Positions 54,862 to 62,208 of a DNA stretch of 64,000 nt are shown here, piece after piece (the first letter of the stretch is position 1; each line of letters opens with the position of its first letter). This stretch comes from Paracoccaceae bacterium. Its GTDB lineage: Bacteria > Pseudomonadota > Alphaproteobacteria > Rhodobacterales > Rhodobacteraceae. The notes beneath the pieces were generated by a model. It worked only from the letters and a program-made list of their open reading frames with translations. It was not told the DNA's origin and ran no database searches. The DNA lies in NCBI GenBank assembly GCA_024742455.1, contig JANSYL010000005.1:124001-188000 (forward strand), written 5' to 3'. The position numbers were made by a program, and so were the translations under genes.

Positions 54862-54883
54862 TTTCGGTTCCTTCTCGCGGGCG

Positions 54884-55306
54884 TCAGGATTGCGGGTCGC
54901 GGATCAAGAGGATCGAGCGGTCGGTCATCTGCGCCAGATGCCCGCCATGGCTTTTGAGGTCGAAGGCGCGGGGGATATGGCTGCCCATGACGATGAGGTC
55001 CGCGCCGAGGCTGTCGGCGGCCTCCTTGAGCGCGCGATCCAGTTCGACACTGGGATCATGAGAGATGATCGGGTGGGTGCCGGTTTCGGCGATGCCCATC
55101 GCCTCGGCCTGCGTCGCTGCGAACTGCGCCAGCTTGTCGGCGAAGTCCTCGGGGCTGCGGGCCGCCTGGCCCGGCTGCGGCGCGGTCACGCCGACATAGG
55201 TGATGCGCGCATCATGTGATTTGGCCAGGTCTGCGGCCGCCTCCAGCGCCCTGGTCAGGCGGTCGGCATGGGCCAGGTCGACGGGCACCATGATATGGGT
55301 GAACAC
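54884..55306 (-). CDS. universal stress protein
   Basis: A 140 aa UspA-domain protein. The GTG start at 55306 is chosen because AGGAGG lies just upstream and FTHIMVPVDLAHADRLTRAL is a normal Usp N-terminus; an in-frame ATG at 55342 would read through that site. The ATP-binding G-x2-G-x9-G(S/T) motif is altered (MGSHIPRAFDLKSHGGHLAQ), so it may not bind ATP. It is upstream of the BCCT gene and may regulate it, as TeaD does for an osmolyte TRAP transporter. Confidence 0.88.
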   Translation of the reverse strand: MFTHIMVPVDLAHADRLTRALEAAADLAKSHDARITYVGVTAPQPGQAARSPEDFADKLAQFAATQAEAMGIAETGTHPIISHDPSVELDRALKEAADSLGADLIVMGSHIPRAFDLKSHGGHLAQMTDRSILLIRDPQS

Positions 55307-55549
55307 GGGCGGTCCCTCCTCCTGTCTTTGATTTTCGGTCATCCCGGGTTGGATGAATGTCCGGGTGGGCTGGCGCGCCAACTTGGGGGGCGGCGACCGT
55401 CAATGGCCCGAAAGCGACAAGTCTGATGTCGGAATCAGGCTAACATGCCCATCATGGGTTGCAACCAGTCTGCCGGGTTCACCGGTCTGGTCGCCCTTTT
55501 CCGGGGCAGGGATGGGGCATGGCAAGGTGGCGGCGCGCAGGCGCGCGGG

Positions 55550-56029
55550 TCACATCATCAGCAGACCACAGGCCCGTTCGGGGGGCTGGTCGGGAAACCG
55601 CGCGCGCAGATCTTCGAGCGAGACGGGGCGGTCGCGGGGCAGGGAAAACGGCTGTTCGCCCGAGGCGAGGTTGTAGGGGTCGCCGTCGCGCACGCCGTCG
55701 GCCGGGACATCCTCGATCAGGTCGTCCCAGCGGAAACAGAACTCGGAGCCCGGGTCATCGAGGCTGAAGGCGCCGGGTTCGTAGACATAGCAGACCTCCC
55801 CGATATCCAGCGTGATGGCCGTCACCTCCCAGGTGCCCACCACCAGCTGATCGGTGTCGCCATGCCAGAGATAGGCCTGCCCGTCGGCGGCGGTGTATTC
55901 GATCTGGTTGCCGAGGCCGGGATCCCAGTAATGCACCGTGCGCCCGCAGATCAGGTCGATGATCGAGGCGGCATCCTGCGCCTGAGCGGGCAGGGCGGCC
56001 AGCAGCGTCGCGGCGATGAGGGCGGGTAC
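55550..56029 (-). CDS. putative secreted protein, start unresolved
   Basis: A frame of at least 129 codons with a typical soluble-domain pattern (HYWDPGLGNQIEYTAADGQA, VCYVYEPGAFSLDDPGSEFC). The first standard start in frame is GTG 55936. But the frame continues upstream through a signal-peptide-like stretch (RVPALIAATLLAALPAQAQD) ending just after 56029, without any ATG, GTG or TTG before a TGA at 56072-56074. A GTG overlapping the brnA stop lies in another frame. So either the start is non-standard, there is a frameshift, or expression begins inside the mature part. No family is recognised. Confidence 0.55.
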   Translation of the reverse strand, partial: VPALIAATLLAALPAQAQDAASIIDLICGRTVHYWDPGLGNQIEYTAADGQAYLWHGDTDQLVVGTWEVTAITLDIGEVCYVYEPGAFSLDDPGSEFCFRWDDLIEDVPADGVRDGDPYNLASGEQPFSLPRDRPVSLEDLRARFPDQPPERACGLLMM

Positions 56030-56033
56030 GCGG

Positions 56034-56306
56034 TCACTTGCCCTCCAGCCGGTCGGCCAGCCACATCTTGATCAACGCCTGCCGCGAGACGCCGCGATGC
56101 TTTGCTTCGCGGTCAAGGCGGGTGACCATCCAGCCGGGGAAATCGACGTTGACGCGTTTCGCAAGCTGTCCGGGCCGCCGTGCTGTCGTCCAGTCGATCC
56201 AGTTGTCGATTTCGTCGCTGCCCTCATCGAAAAGGCGGTCGAACTCCTCCACGGTGATGTCCCGACCGTCATGGCCGCGCAGCAACTCAGGTTTGGTTTG
56301 CGCCAT
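56034..56306 (-). CDS. brnA: BrnA-type antitoxin
   Basis: Antitoxin and DNA-binding autorepressor of the BrnT/BrnA type II system, 90 aa. It has an acidic middle (GSDEIDNWIDWTTARRPGQL) and a C-terminal ribbon-helix-helix-like segment (KRVNVDFPGWMVTRLDREAK, RGVSRQALIKMWLADRLEGK). The start overlaps the 3' end of the toxin gene by 20 bases, the usual toxin-first order for this family. Confidence 0.9.
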   Translation of the reverse strand: MAQTKPELLRGHDGRDITVEEFDRLFDEGSDEIDNWIDWTTARRPGQLAKRVNVDFPGWMVTRLDREAKHRGVSRQALIKMWLADRLEGK

Positions 56307-56556
56307 ATTCGGCTAGCTCCTTCTTGCGCGCCCGTCTCAGCGAGATGATCCGCATGTTCGTCCCGCGTTCCGTGAACACCGCCGTCCAATGCTTTGACCG
56401 GATCAACCCGATGGCGAGCCACCGGGCTTCGAACGGGTAGCCCGCATCAACGATGACATGGTTGGGATCGTCCCAAAGCGTCATCGCCTCATCGAAGCCG
56501 ATCCCGTGTTTCTCGCGATTGGCGGCGTCCTTCTCCGGGTCCCACTCGAATTCCAT
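56287..56556 (-). CDS. brnT: BrnT-type toxin (RelE-fold ribonuclease)
   Basis: Ribonuclease toxin of 89 aa, with the family pattern EFEWDPEKDAANREKHGIGF at the N-terminus and RWLAIGLIRSKHWTAVFTER and MRIISLRRARKKELAEYGAN at the C-terminus. It would cleave RNA and slow growth unless bound by BrnA. The gene starts 29 bases after the ilvB stop. A palindrome covers most of that gap, so its promoter overlaps the ilvB 3' end. Confidence 0.9.
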   Translation of the reverse strand: MEFEWDPEKDAANREKHGIGFDEAMTLWDDPNHVIVDAGYPFEARWLAIGLIRSKHWTAVFTERGTNMRIISLRRARKKELAEYGANQT

Positions 56557-56557
56557 A

Positions 56558-56576
56558 TGGTATGATTTCTATACCA
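56558..56576. promoter_or_regulatory. brnTA operator palindrome
   Basis: TGGTAT and its complement ATACCA flank a seven-base spacer, ending one base before the brnT ATG. On the minus strand a -10-like TATAGA lies inside the palindrome, with TTGGTC 15 bases further upstream. I infer that BrnA binds here to repress the pair; the short leader lacks a Shine-Dalgarno. Confidence 0.55.
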
Positions 56577-56585
56577 CACCAAGAC

Positions 56586-58340
56586 CTAGACCAACACCCC
56601 GCCTTCCGCGTCGATCACGCCCTGGGTCTCGGCCTCGCCCAGAAGCATCTCGTTATGGGCCTTGCCGGACGGGATCATGGGGAAGCAGTTCTCGTGTTTT
56701 TCGACGAGGCAGTCGAAGATCACCGGACCCTCGTAATTCAGCATCTCCATGATCGCGTCATCCAGATCGGCGGGGTCGGAGCAGAGGATGCCCTTGCAGC
56801 CGAAGGCCTCGGCCAGTTTGACGAAATCGGGCAGTGCCTCGGACCAGCTGTGCGAATAGCGTTCGCCGTGCAGCAGTTCCTGCCACTGGCGGACCATGCC
56901 GAGGCGTTCGTTGTTCATGATGAACTGCTTGACGGGCAGGCGGTACTGCACCGCGGTGCCCATCTCCTGCATGTTCATCAGCCAGGACGCCTCGCCGGCG
57001 ACATTGATGACCAGCGCATCCGGATGCGCGATCTGCACGCCGATCGAGGCCGGCGTGCCGTAGCCCATGGTGCCGAGACCGCCCGAGGTCATCCACCGGT
57101 TCGGGTCCTCGAAGCCCAGGTATTGCGCAGCCCACATCTGGTGCTGGCCCACCTCGGTACAGATGTAGCGGTCATGGTCCTTGGTCAGGGCCTCCAGCCG
57201 TTCCAGCGCGTATTGCGGTTTGATGGTCTTTTCCGCGTTGGTGTAGGCAAGGCATTTGACGGCCCGCCATGCCTCGATCTGTTGCCACCAGGTCTGCACG
57301 GCGGCGGAGTTGGTCTTGCGCCCGCGCGCCTTCCAGATCCGCAGCATGTCTTCCAGCACATGGGCGACATCGCCGATGATCGGAAAATCGGCGTGGATCA
57401 CCTTGTTGATCGAGGACGGGTCGATATCGACATGGGCCTTGCGGCTGTGCGGCGAGAAATCGGCGATGCGCCCGGTGATGCGGTCGTCGAAGCGCGCGCC
57501 GATATTGATCATCAGGTCGCAGCCATGCATCGCGAGATTGGCCTCATAGAGCCCGTGCATCCCGAGCATCCCGAGCCAGTTCTTGCCCGAGGCCGGGTAG
57601 GCCCCGAGGCCCATCAGGGTGGAGGTGATCGGGAACCCGGTGGCATCGACCAGTTCACGCAGCAGCGCGCTGGCCTTGTCGCCGGAATTGATCACGCCGC
57701 CCCCGGTATAGAAGATCGGGCGTTCGGCCTGTTCCATCGCCTCGATGAGCGCGGTGATGGTGTCGATGTCGCCCTTCACCTTGGGCTGGTAATGGCTGAC
57801 CTTGGCTTTCGGTTTTTCGACATAGGTGCCGGTGGCGAACTGCACGTCCTTGGGAATGTCGACCAGAACCGGGCCGGGGCGGCCCTGGGTCGAGATGTGA
57901 AAGGCCTGGTGCAGGACATCGGACAGGTCGTCGGTGTCCTTGACCAGCCAGTTCATCTTGGTGCAGGGGCGCGTGATGCCCACGGTGTCGGCCTCCTGGA
58001 AGGCGTCGGAGCCGATCATGAAGGTCGGAACCTGCCCGGTGAGAACGACGATGGGGATAGAATCCATCAGGGCGTCCGTCAGGCCGGTAACGGCATTGGT
58101 CGCCCCGGGGCCGGAGGTGACCAGAACGACGCCGGGCTTGCCGGTCGACCGGGCATAGCCTTCGGCGGCATGGACCGCGCCCTGTTCGTGGCGCACCAGG
58201 ATGTGGCGGATCTCGTTCTGCTGAAAGATCTCGTCATAGATCGGAAGGACGGCGCCGCCGGGATAGCCGAATACAGTATCGACGCCCTGTTCTTTCAGAG
58301 CTTCGACAACCATCTGCGCACCGGTCATTTGGCGTGTCAT
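56586..58340 (-). CDS. ilvB: acetolactate synthase large (catalytic) subunit
   Basis: ThDP-dependent enzyme of valine, leucine and isoleucine synthesis, 584 aa. The catalytic Glu52 is in VRHEQGAVHAAEGYAR. The Mg-ThDP motif region spans YRLPVKQFIMNNERLGMVRQ, and FGYPGGAVLPIYDEIF opens the protein. IlvI-type and IlvB-type naming varies; its small subunit is ilvN at 52.5 kb. Transcription is probably controlled by an attenuator in the 58404-58506 leader. The gene is followed by brnT after 29 bases. Confidence 0.96.
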   Translation of the reverse strand: MTRQMTGAQMVVEALKEQGVDTVFGYPGGAVLPIYDEIFQQNEIRHILVRHEQGAVHAAEGYARSTGKPGVVLVTSGPGATNAVTGLTDALMDSIPIVVLTGQVPTFMIGSDAFQEADTVGITRPCTKMNWLVKDTDDLSDVLHQAFHISTQGRPGPVLVDIPKDVQFATGTYVEKPKAKVSHYQPKVKGDIDTITALIEAMEQAERPIFYTGGGVINSGDKASALLRELVDATGFPITSTLMGLGAYPASGKNWLGMLGMHGLYEANLAMHGCDLMINIGARFDDRITGRIADFSPHSRKAHVDIDPSSINKVIHADFPIIGDVAHVLEDMLRIWKARGRKTNSAAVQTWWQQIEAWRAVKCLAYTNAEKTIKPQYALERLEALTKDHDRYICTEVGQHQMWAAQYLGFEDPNRWMTSGGLGTMGYGTPASIGVQIAHPDALVINVAGEASWLMNMQEMGTAVQYRLPVKQFIMNNERLGMVRQWQELLHGERYSHSWSEALPDFVKLAEAFGCKGILCSDPADLDDAIMEMLNYEGPVIFDCLVEKHENCFPMIPSGKAHNEMLLGEAETQGVIDAEGGVLV

Positions 58341-58403
58341 GGCGGGGTCCTTCCTTTGGGTCTGTTCGGGCCTTGGGCTTTGGCGGCGGGGTGTGGTTCT
58401 GGC

Positions 58404-58433
58404 AAAAAAAAGCCCCCGGTGGGGTCCGGGGGC
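58404..58433 (-). terminator. ilvB leader intrinsic terminator (attenuator)
   Basis: On the minus strand, GCCCCCGG, a six-base loop, CCGGGGGC and eight T residues form a textbook rho-independent terminator. It lies 64 bases before the ilvB start and after a leader open reading frame, so it terminates the transcript before ilvB unless prevented. Confidence 0.85.
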
Positions 58434-58474
58434 GCATGGGGTCAGTCAGGGGTGATGATCACCATCCCATGCGC
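58432..58474 (-). promoter_or_regulatory. ilvB leader alternative (antiterminator-like) hairpin
   Basis: GCGCATGGG (58474-58466) pairs perfectly with CCCATGCGC (58440-58432). The first arm lies inside codons 11-14 of the leader peptide gene and the second arm shares two bases with the terminator stem. A smaller GGTGA-TCACC hairpin at 58451-58463 lies in its loop. Ribosome position would decide which structure forms. Confidence 0.6.
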
Positions 58475-58506
58475 GTCTGTCCTACAAGTACGATCTCGGT
58501 GTTCAC
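58459..58506 (-). CDS. ilvB leader peptide (attenuation)
   Basis: A 15-codon frame, VNTEIVLVGQTRMGW, starting at GTG 58506 with AAGGA eight bases upstream. Codons 5-8 are Ile-Val-Leu-Val, using ATC, GTA, CTT and GTA; GTA and CTT are unusual in this GC-rich genome. Stalling at these codons when branched-chain aminoacyl-tRNA is scarce would expose the downstream hairpin arm. A second overlapping mini-frame (MVIITPD, 58465-58442) begins across its stop codon. Confidence 0.7.
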   Translation of the reverse strand: MNTEIVLVGQTRMGW

Positions 58507-58672
58507 GAAAACGATCCTTTCATGTTGGCTTCACCGTAAAAAGGCGCGCGCGGGGCGTCAATGCCGAAAACGTGCTGTTTTGCGCATCTTTATGTCGGTA
58601 TACCCGGGGTGTGGCGAAACAATGCTGCGCAAAAGCCCCGGCTCGCGCAGCACATGCACTGGAGAAACATCA

Positions 58673-59755
58673 ATGGATCGTCGGTCCTTCCTGAAGACTT
58701 CTGCACTGGGCGGTGCGGTCGCCGCGTCCGCGCATCTGGCTGCCCCGGCCTATGCCCAGGGCGACCGGGTTCTGACCATGGTGTCGTCCTGGTCGCGCGG
58801 TTCGGCGGGTGTGGGGGACGCACAGGAACGGGTGGTGGAAGTTGTCGGGGCGCTGAGCGGCGGGTCGCTGACCATCGACCTGCGGGCCGCCGGGGAACTG
58901 GTCGGGGCCTTCGAGGTGTTCGATGCGGTCGTATCGGGGCAGGCCGACATGTATCATGCCGCCGATTACTATTTCCTGAACCAGCATCCGGCCTACGCCT
59001 TCTTCACCGCCGTGCCCTTCGGGATGACGGCGCAGGAAATGGCGAATTGGTATTACCACATGGGCGGCATGCAGCTGCATGACGAGTTGGGCCAGATCTT
59101 TGGCCTGAAGGCGTTCATCGCGGGCAATACGGGCTTGCAGTCCGGAGGATGGTTCCGCGAGGAAGTCACCTCGGTCGAGGATTTCCAGGGGATGCGGTTC
59201 CGCATGCCGGGGCTGGGCGGGCAGGTTCTGGGAAGGCTTGGCGCCTCGGTGCAGAACATCCCGGGCGGCGAAGTTTATCAGGCGCTCGCCTCGGGTGCGA
59301 TCGACGGGACGGAATGGCTCGGTCCCTGGGGCGACGCGGCGCAGGGATTCCAGGAGATCACGCCGATCTACTACGCCGCCGGGTTCCATGAACCGGGTGC
59401 CGCGCTGTCGCTGGCGATCAACCGCGACATCTATGACGAGCTCAGCCCGACGCATCAGCGCATCCTCGAGGTTGCGGCGGCGGAATCGCACCAGTACAGC
59501 CTTGCCCAGTTCCTCTCCAATAACGGCGCCTCGCTGCAGCAGCTGATCGAGGGCGGCGTCCAGGTGCGCAGCTTCCCCGATGACGTCTGGCAAGCCTTCG
59601 GTCAGGCCTCGCAGGAGGTGCTGGACGAGAACATGGCCGACCCGCTCTTTGCCCGGATCCGCGAAAGCGCCATGGCCTCGATGGCGGCGTCCTCGGCCTG
59701 GATCGAAGCCTCCGAAGGGGTTTATCGCCGCCAGCGCGACCGTTTTCTCGGCTGA
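58673..59755 (+). CDS. TRAP transporter solute-binding protein 1 (TakP/FcbT1-like)
   Basis: Periplasmic DctP-family binding protein, 360 aa, exported by Tat (MDRRSFLKTSALGGAVAASA with the RR-x-F-L motif). Conserved blocks include YYFLNQHPAYAFFTAVPFGM, SGGWFREEVTSVEDFQGMRF and NIPGGEVYQALASGAIDG. The overall pattern matches the keto-acid/mannitol-chloroaromatic TRAP subclass (TakP-like). GGAG precedes ATG 58673. It runs divergent from ilvB. A second closely similar paralogue follows; the ligand is unknown. Confidence 0.92.
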   Translation: MDRRSFLKTSALGGAVAASAHLAAPAYAQGDRVLTMVSSWSRGSAGVGDAQERVVEVVGALSGGSLTIDLRAAGELVGAFEVFDAVVSGQADMYHAADYYFLNQHPAYAFFTAVPFGMTAQEMANWYYHMGGMQLHDELGQIFGLKAFIAGNTGLQSGGWFREEVTSVEDFQGMRFRMPGLGGQVLGRLGASVQNIPGGEVYQALASGAIDGTEWLGPWGDAAQGFQEITPIYYAAGFHEPGAALSLAINRDIYDELSPTHQRILEVAAAESHQYSLAQFLSNNGASLQQLIEGGVQVRSFPDDVWQAFGQASQEVLDENMADPLFARIRESAMASMAASSAWIEASEGVYRRQRDRFLG

Positions 59756-59765
59756 ACCCGTGCGC

Positions 59766-59790
59766 GGCGCGGTCCGGCCCGGACCGCGCC
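59766..59790 (+). terminator. 12-base-pair hairpin after binding protein 1
   Basis: A perfect GC-rich inverted repeat (GGCGCGGTCCGG, one base, CCGGACCGCGCC) 11 bases after the stop. In practice it would fold as a 10-11 pair stem with a tight loop. No T tract follows, so it may stabilise the upstream mRNA 3' end more than terminate. The remaining 250 bases to the next gene are partly AT-rich, with a run of nine T and six A at 59901-59917, and probably hold the next promoter. Confidence 0.5.
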
Positions 59791-60038
59791 CGACGCGCAA
59801 CATCCTTGCGCCCGAAACGAGAGGCCGCGCAACTTTCGGGCAGTGACCGCTCCCTGCACAACCGCAAATTGTATGCGCAACAAATGGGCGCGATTGGTAA
59901 TTTTTTTTTACAAAAAAGCCGATTTCGGGTGTGGAAAACGGTTTCCTGTTCACGATTGCTTCGCTAGGTTGCCGCCACTTCATACCAGCTACCCGCACCA
60001 AGCAAATCGCGGGAGCATCCACATGGGGAGGATACCTA

Positions 60039-61124
60039 ATGGATCGTCGTTCTTTTCTGAGAACGTCTGCACTCGGTGGCGCCGCCGCCGCGTCGACCAC
60101 TCTGGCCGCTCCGGCCTATGCCCAGGGCAACCGCGAACTGACCATGGTCACCTCGGTGCCGGACGGGTTCGCCATCTTTGACGACGCCGCCCAGCTCGCG
60201 ATCGAATATGTCGAGGCGCTGTCGGACGGTCAGATCACCATCAACAAGATGCCCGCCGGTTCGCTCGTGGGCGCCTTCGAGGTGTTCGACGCCGTGTCCG
60301 CCGGTCAGGCCGATGTCTACCACTCGGCGGAATACTACTTCCTGAACCAGCACCCGGCATTCGCCTTCATGACCTCGGTGCCGTTCGGGATGACCAGCCA
60401 GGAAATGGCCAACTGGTACTATCGTCGCGGTGGTCAGGAACTGCACGACAACCTGTCTTCGCTGTTCAACCTCAAGCCGCTGATGTGCGGCATGACCGCG
60501 ATGCAGCCGGGTGGCTGGTTCAACGTCGAGATCAACTCGGCCGAAGACCTGCAGGGCCTGCGGTTCCGCATGCCCGGCCAGGGTGGCCAGGTTCTGGGTG
60601 TTCTGGGCGCATCGGTGCAGAACATCCCGGGTGGCGAGATCTACCAGGCGCTGGCGTCGGGTCAGATCGACGGTGCCGAATGGATCGGCCCCTATGCGGA
60701 CGAGCGCATGGGCTTCCAGGAAGTCACCAACATCTACTACACCTCGGGCTTCCACGAGCCGGGTTCGGCGCTGCACCTGGGCTTCAACCTAGAGGTCTGG
60801 GAATCCCTGACCGAACAGCAGAAGTCGATCTTCCGGGTCGCAGCCGAAGCCGCACATGCTCAGAACACCGCCCTGTCGCTGGCCGAGAACGGTGCCGCCC
60901 TGGCCCGTCTGCAGGCCGCTGGCGTGCAGCCGCGCGAGTTCCCCGATGATGTCTGGGACGCGTTCGGCGCAGCCGCCGCACAGGTTCGCGAAGAGAACAT
61001 GGGTGACCCGATCTATGCCGAGATCGCGGAAAGCTATTTCGCATCCATGGCGGAATCGGCCGCGTGGTTCGAAATCGGCGATGGCGAATACATGCGCCAG
61101 CGTAACCGCGTGAACGCAGGCTGA
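60039..61124 (+). CDS. TRAP transporter solute-binding protein 2 (TakP/FcbT1-like)
   Basis: A 361 aa paralogue of the preceding protein, with a near-identical Tat signal (MDRRSFLRTSALGGAAAAST) and the same blocks: YYFLNQHPAFAFMTSVPFGM, PGGWFNVEINSAEDLQGLRF and NIPGGEIYQALASGQIDG. Codon usage is more regular than in copy 1, suggesting higher expression. GGGGAGG precedes ATG 60039. A strong hairpin after the stop would allow more binding protein than membrane components to be made. The ligand is unknown, probably an organic or keto acid. Confidence 0.93.
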   Translation: MDRRSFLRTSALGGAAAASTTLAAPAYAQGNRELTMVTSVPDGFAIFDDAAQLAIEYVEALSDGQITINKMPAGSLVGAFEVFDAVSAGQADVYHSAEYYFLNQHPAFAFMTSVPFGMTSQEMANWYYRRGGQELHDNLSSLFNLKPLMCGMTAMQPGGWFNVEINSAEDLQGLRFRMPGQGGQVLGVLGASVQNIPGGEIYQALASGQIDGAEWIGPYADERMGFQEVTNIYYTSGFHEPGSALHLGFNLEVWESLTEQQKSIFRVAAEAAHAQNTALSLAENGAALARLQAAGVQPREFPDDVWDAFGAAAAQVREENMGDPIYAEIAESYFASMAESAAWFEIGDGEYMRQRNRVNAG

Positions 61125-61140
61125 TCTCTTCGGCTTTTTG

Positions 61141-61176
61141 CCCCGTCCGGTGCTTTACCACCGGGCGGGGTTTCTC
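61141..61176 (+). terminator. intercistronic terminator/attenuator before dctQ
   Basis: CCCCGTCCGGTG and CACCGGGCGGGG pair over 12 positions with one G-U, around a six-base loop, followed by TTTCTC. It is placed between binding protein 2 and the small permease gene. Partial termination here is a common way to make excess binding protein. Confidence 0.75.
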
Positions 61177-61243
61177 TAGGACAGTCTGAATGTCTGGGCG
61201 CCCGCCGCCGGGGTGCGCCCGTTAGGTTGGGGGGAACGGCACG

Positions 61244-62152
61244 ATGGAATTCATCCTTTGGGTCCTGCAGAATATCGCGCTGGCACCCTATTACCTGTTC
61301 GTGGCGATCACCAATCCCGGCGACTGGCTGAACTGGTCGAACCCCGAGGCGGTCATGCGCTTCATCTATTACGGGGCGTCGGTCGAGCTTTTCTTTGTTT
61401 TCTTCACCACCTTCCTCGTGATCACCGCGCTCGGCATGGCCTGGAAGCGCGAGATCCTCTGGGGTGGTGTCCGCGTGCTGGAAGGCATCGCCAACGCCAT
61501 CGGCCGGACGGCGGCCTGGGCGGGTCTGATCATGGTGCTGATCCAGGTGATGATCGTGTTCCTGCAGCGCATCTTCCGCGTGGCAACCATCGAGCTGGGC
61601 CCGTTGGGCACTGCCGTGGCCTATGACCTCAGCTGGTGGGCCGAGGGTCTGAAATTCTGGAATGCCATCGTGGTGTGCCTGTGCGTGTCCTACACTTTCG
61701 TGCAGGGCGGGCATGTGCGCGTCGATCTGGTGTATTCGGCGGTCAAGTTCCGCACGAAAAAGATGATCGACATGTTCGGCTGCCTGTTCTTCATGCTTCC
61801 CGCGACCGTCATCACATATCTCTACGCCTGGTTCTTCATGTGGCGGCACCTGATGACGCCGTCGGTGACGTCCACCTCGGACCTCGACCGGATGCTGGCG
61901 CAATCGCGCATCTTCCGCTGGAACGTGGAAACGATCGGCTTCAGCCCCAACGGGTTCAACGCCTATTTCCTGTTCAAGGTGCTGATCGTGCTGTTCTGTG
62001 TCCTGCTGTTCCTGCATACCGTGGCGTTCTTCTGGCGGTCCTACCTGGAATGGCGCGAGGGCGAGGACAGCGCCGACAAGTATCTGGATCGCGACAAGAT
62101 GGGGCACGAGGCGGAAGACCTCGAACACGCCATCCATTCGGGCTCGACCTGA
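61244..62152 (+). CDS. TRAP transporter small permease (DctQ type), long form
   Basis: Membrane subunit of the TRAP transporter, 302 aa, clearly longer than the usual 160-200 aa DctQ. It has several hydrophobic segments (YGASVELFFVFFTTFLVITA, TAAWAGLIMVLIQVMIVFLQ, MIDMFGCLFFMLPATVITYL, FKVLIVLFCVLLFLHTVAFF) and a charged, acidic C-terminal tail. The WNAIVVCLCVSYTFVQGGHV stretch with GGHVRVD is the DctQ signature. The larger size is typical of the mannitol/chloroaromatic TRAP subclass. Confidence 0.9.
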   Translation: MEFILWVLQNIALAPYYLFVAITNPGDWLNWSNPEAVMRFIYYGASVELFFVFFTTFLVITALGMAWKREILWGGVRVLEGIANAIGRTAAWAGLIMVLIQVMIVFLQRIFRVATIELGPLGTAVAYDLSWWAEGLKFWNAIVVCLCVSYTFVQGGHVRVDLVYSAVKFRTKKMIDMFGCLFFMLPATVITYLYAWFFMWRHLMTPSVTSTSDLDRMLAQSRIFRWNVETIGFSPNGFNAYFLFKVLIVLFCVLLFLHTVAFFWRSYLEWREGEDSADKYLDRDKMGHEAEDLEHAIHSGST

Positions 62153-62208
62153 GGCTCAACCAACAACATGCGTGAGCGGCACCGCTCCAACTGAGGGGAT
62201 TTCACAGT

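Noticed and set aside
56562-58694. 710-codon plus-strand frame antisense to ilvB
   Set aside because: It is opposite to a clear acetolactate synthase gene and its attenuator; the sequence is His/Arg/Asp-rich shadow.
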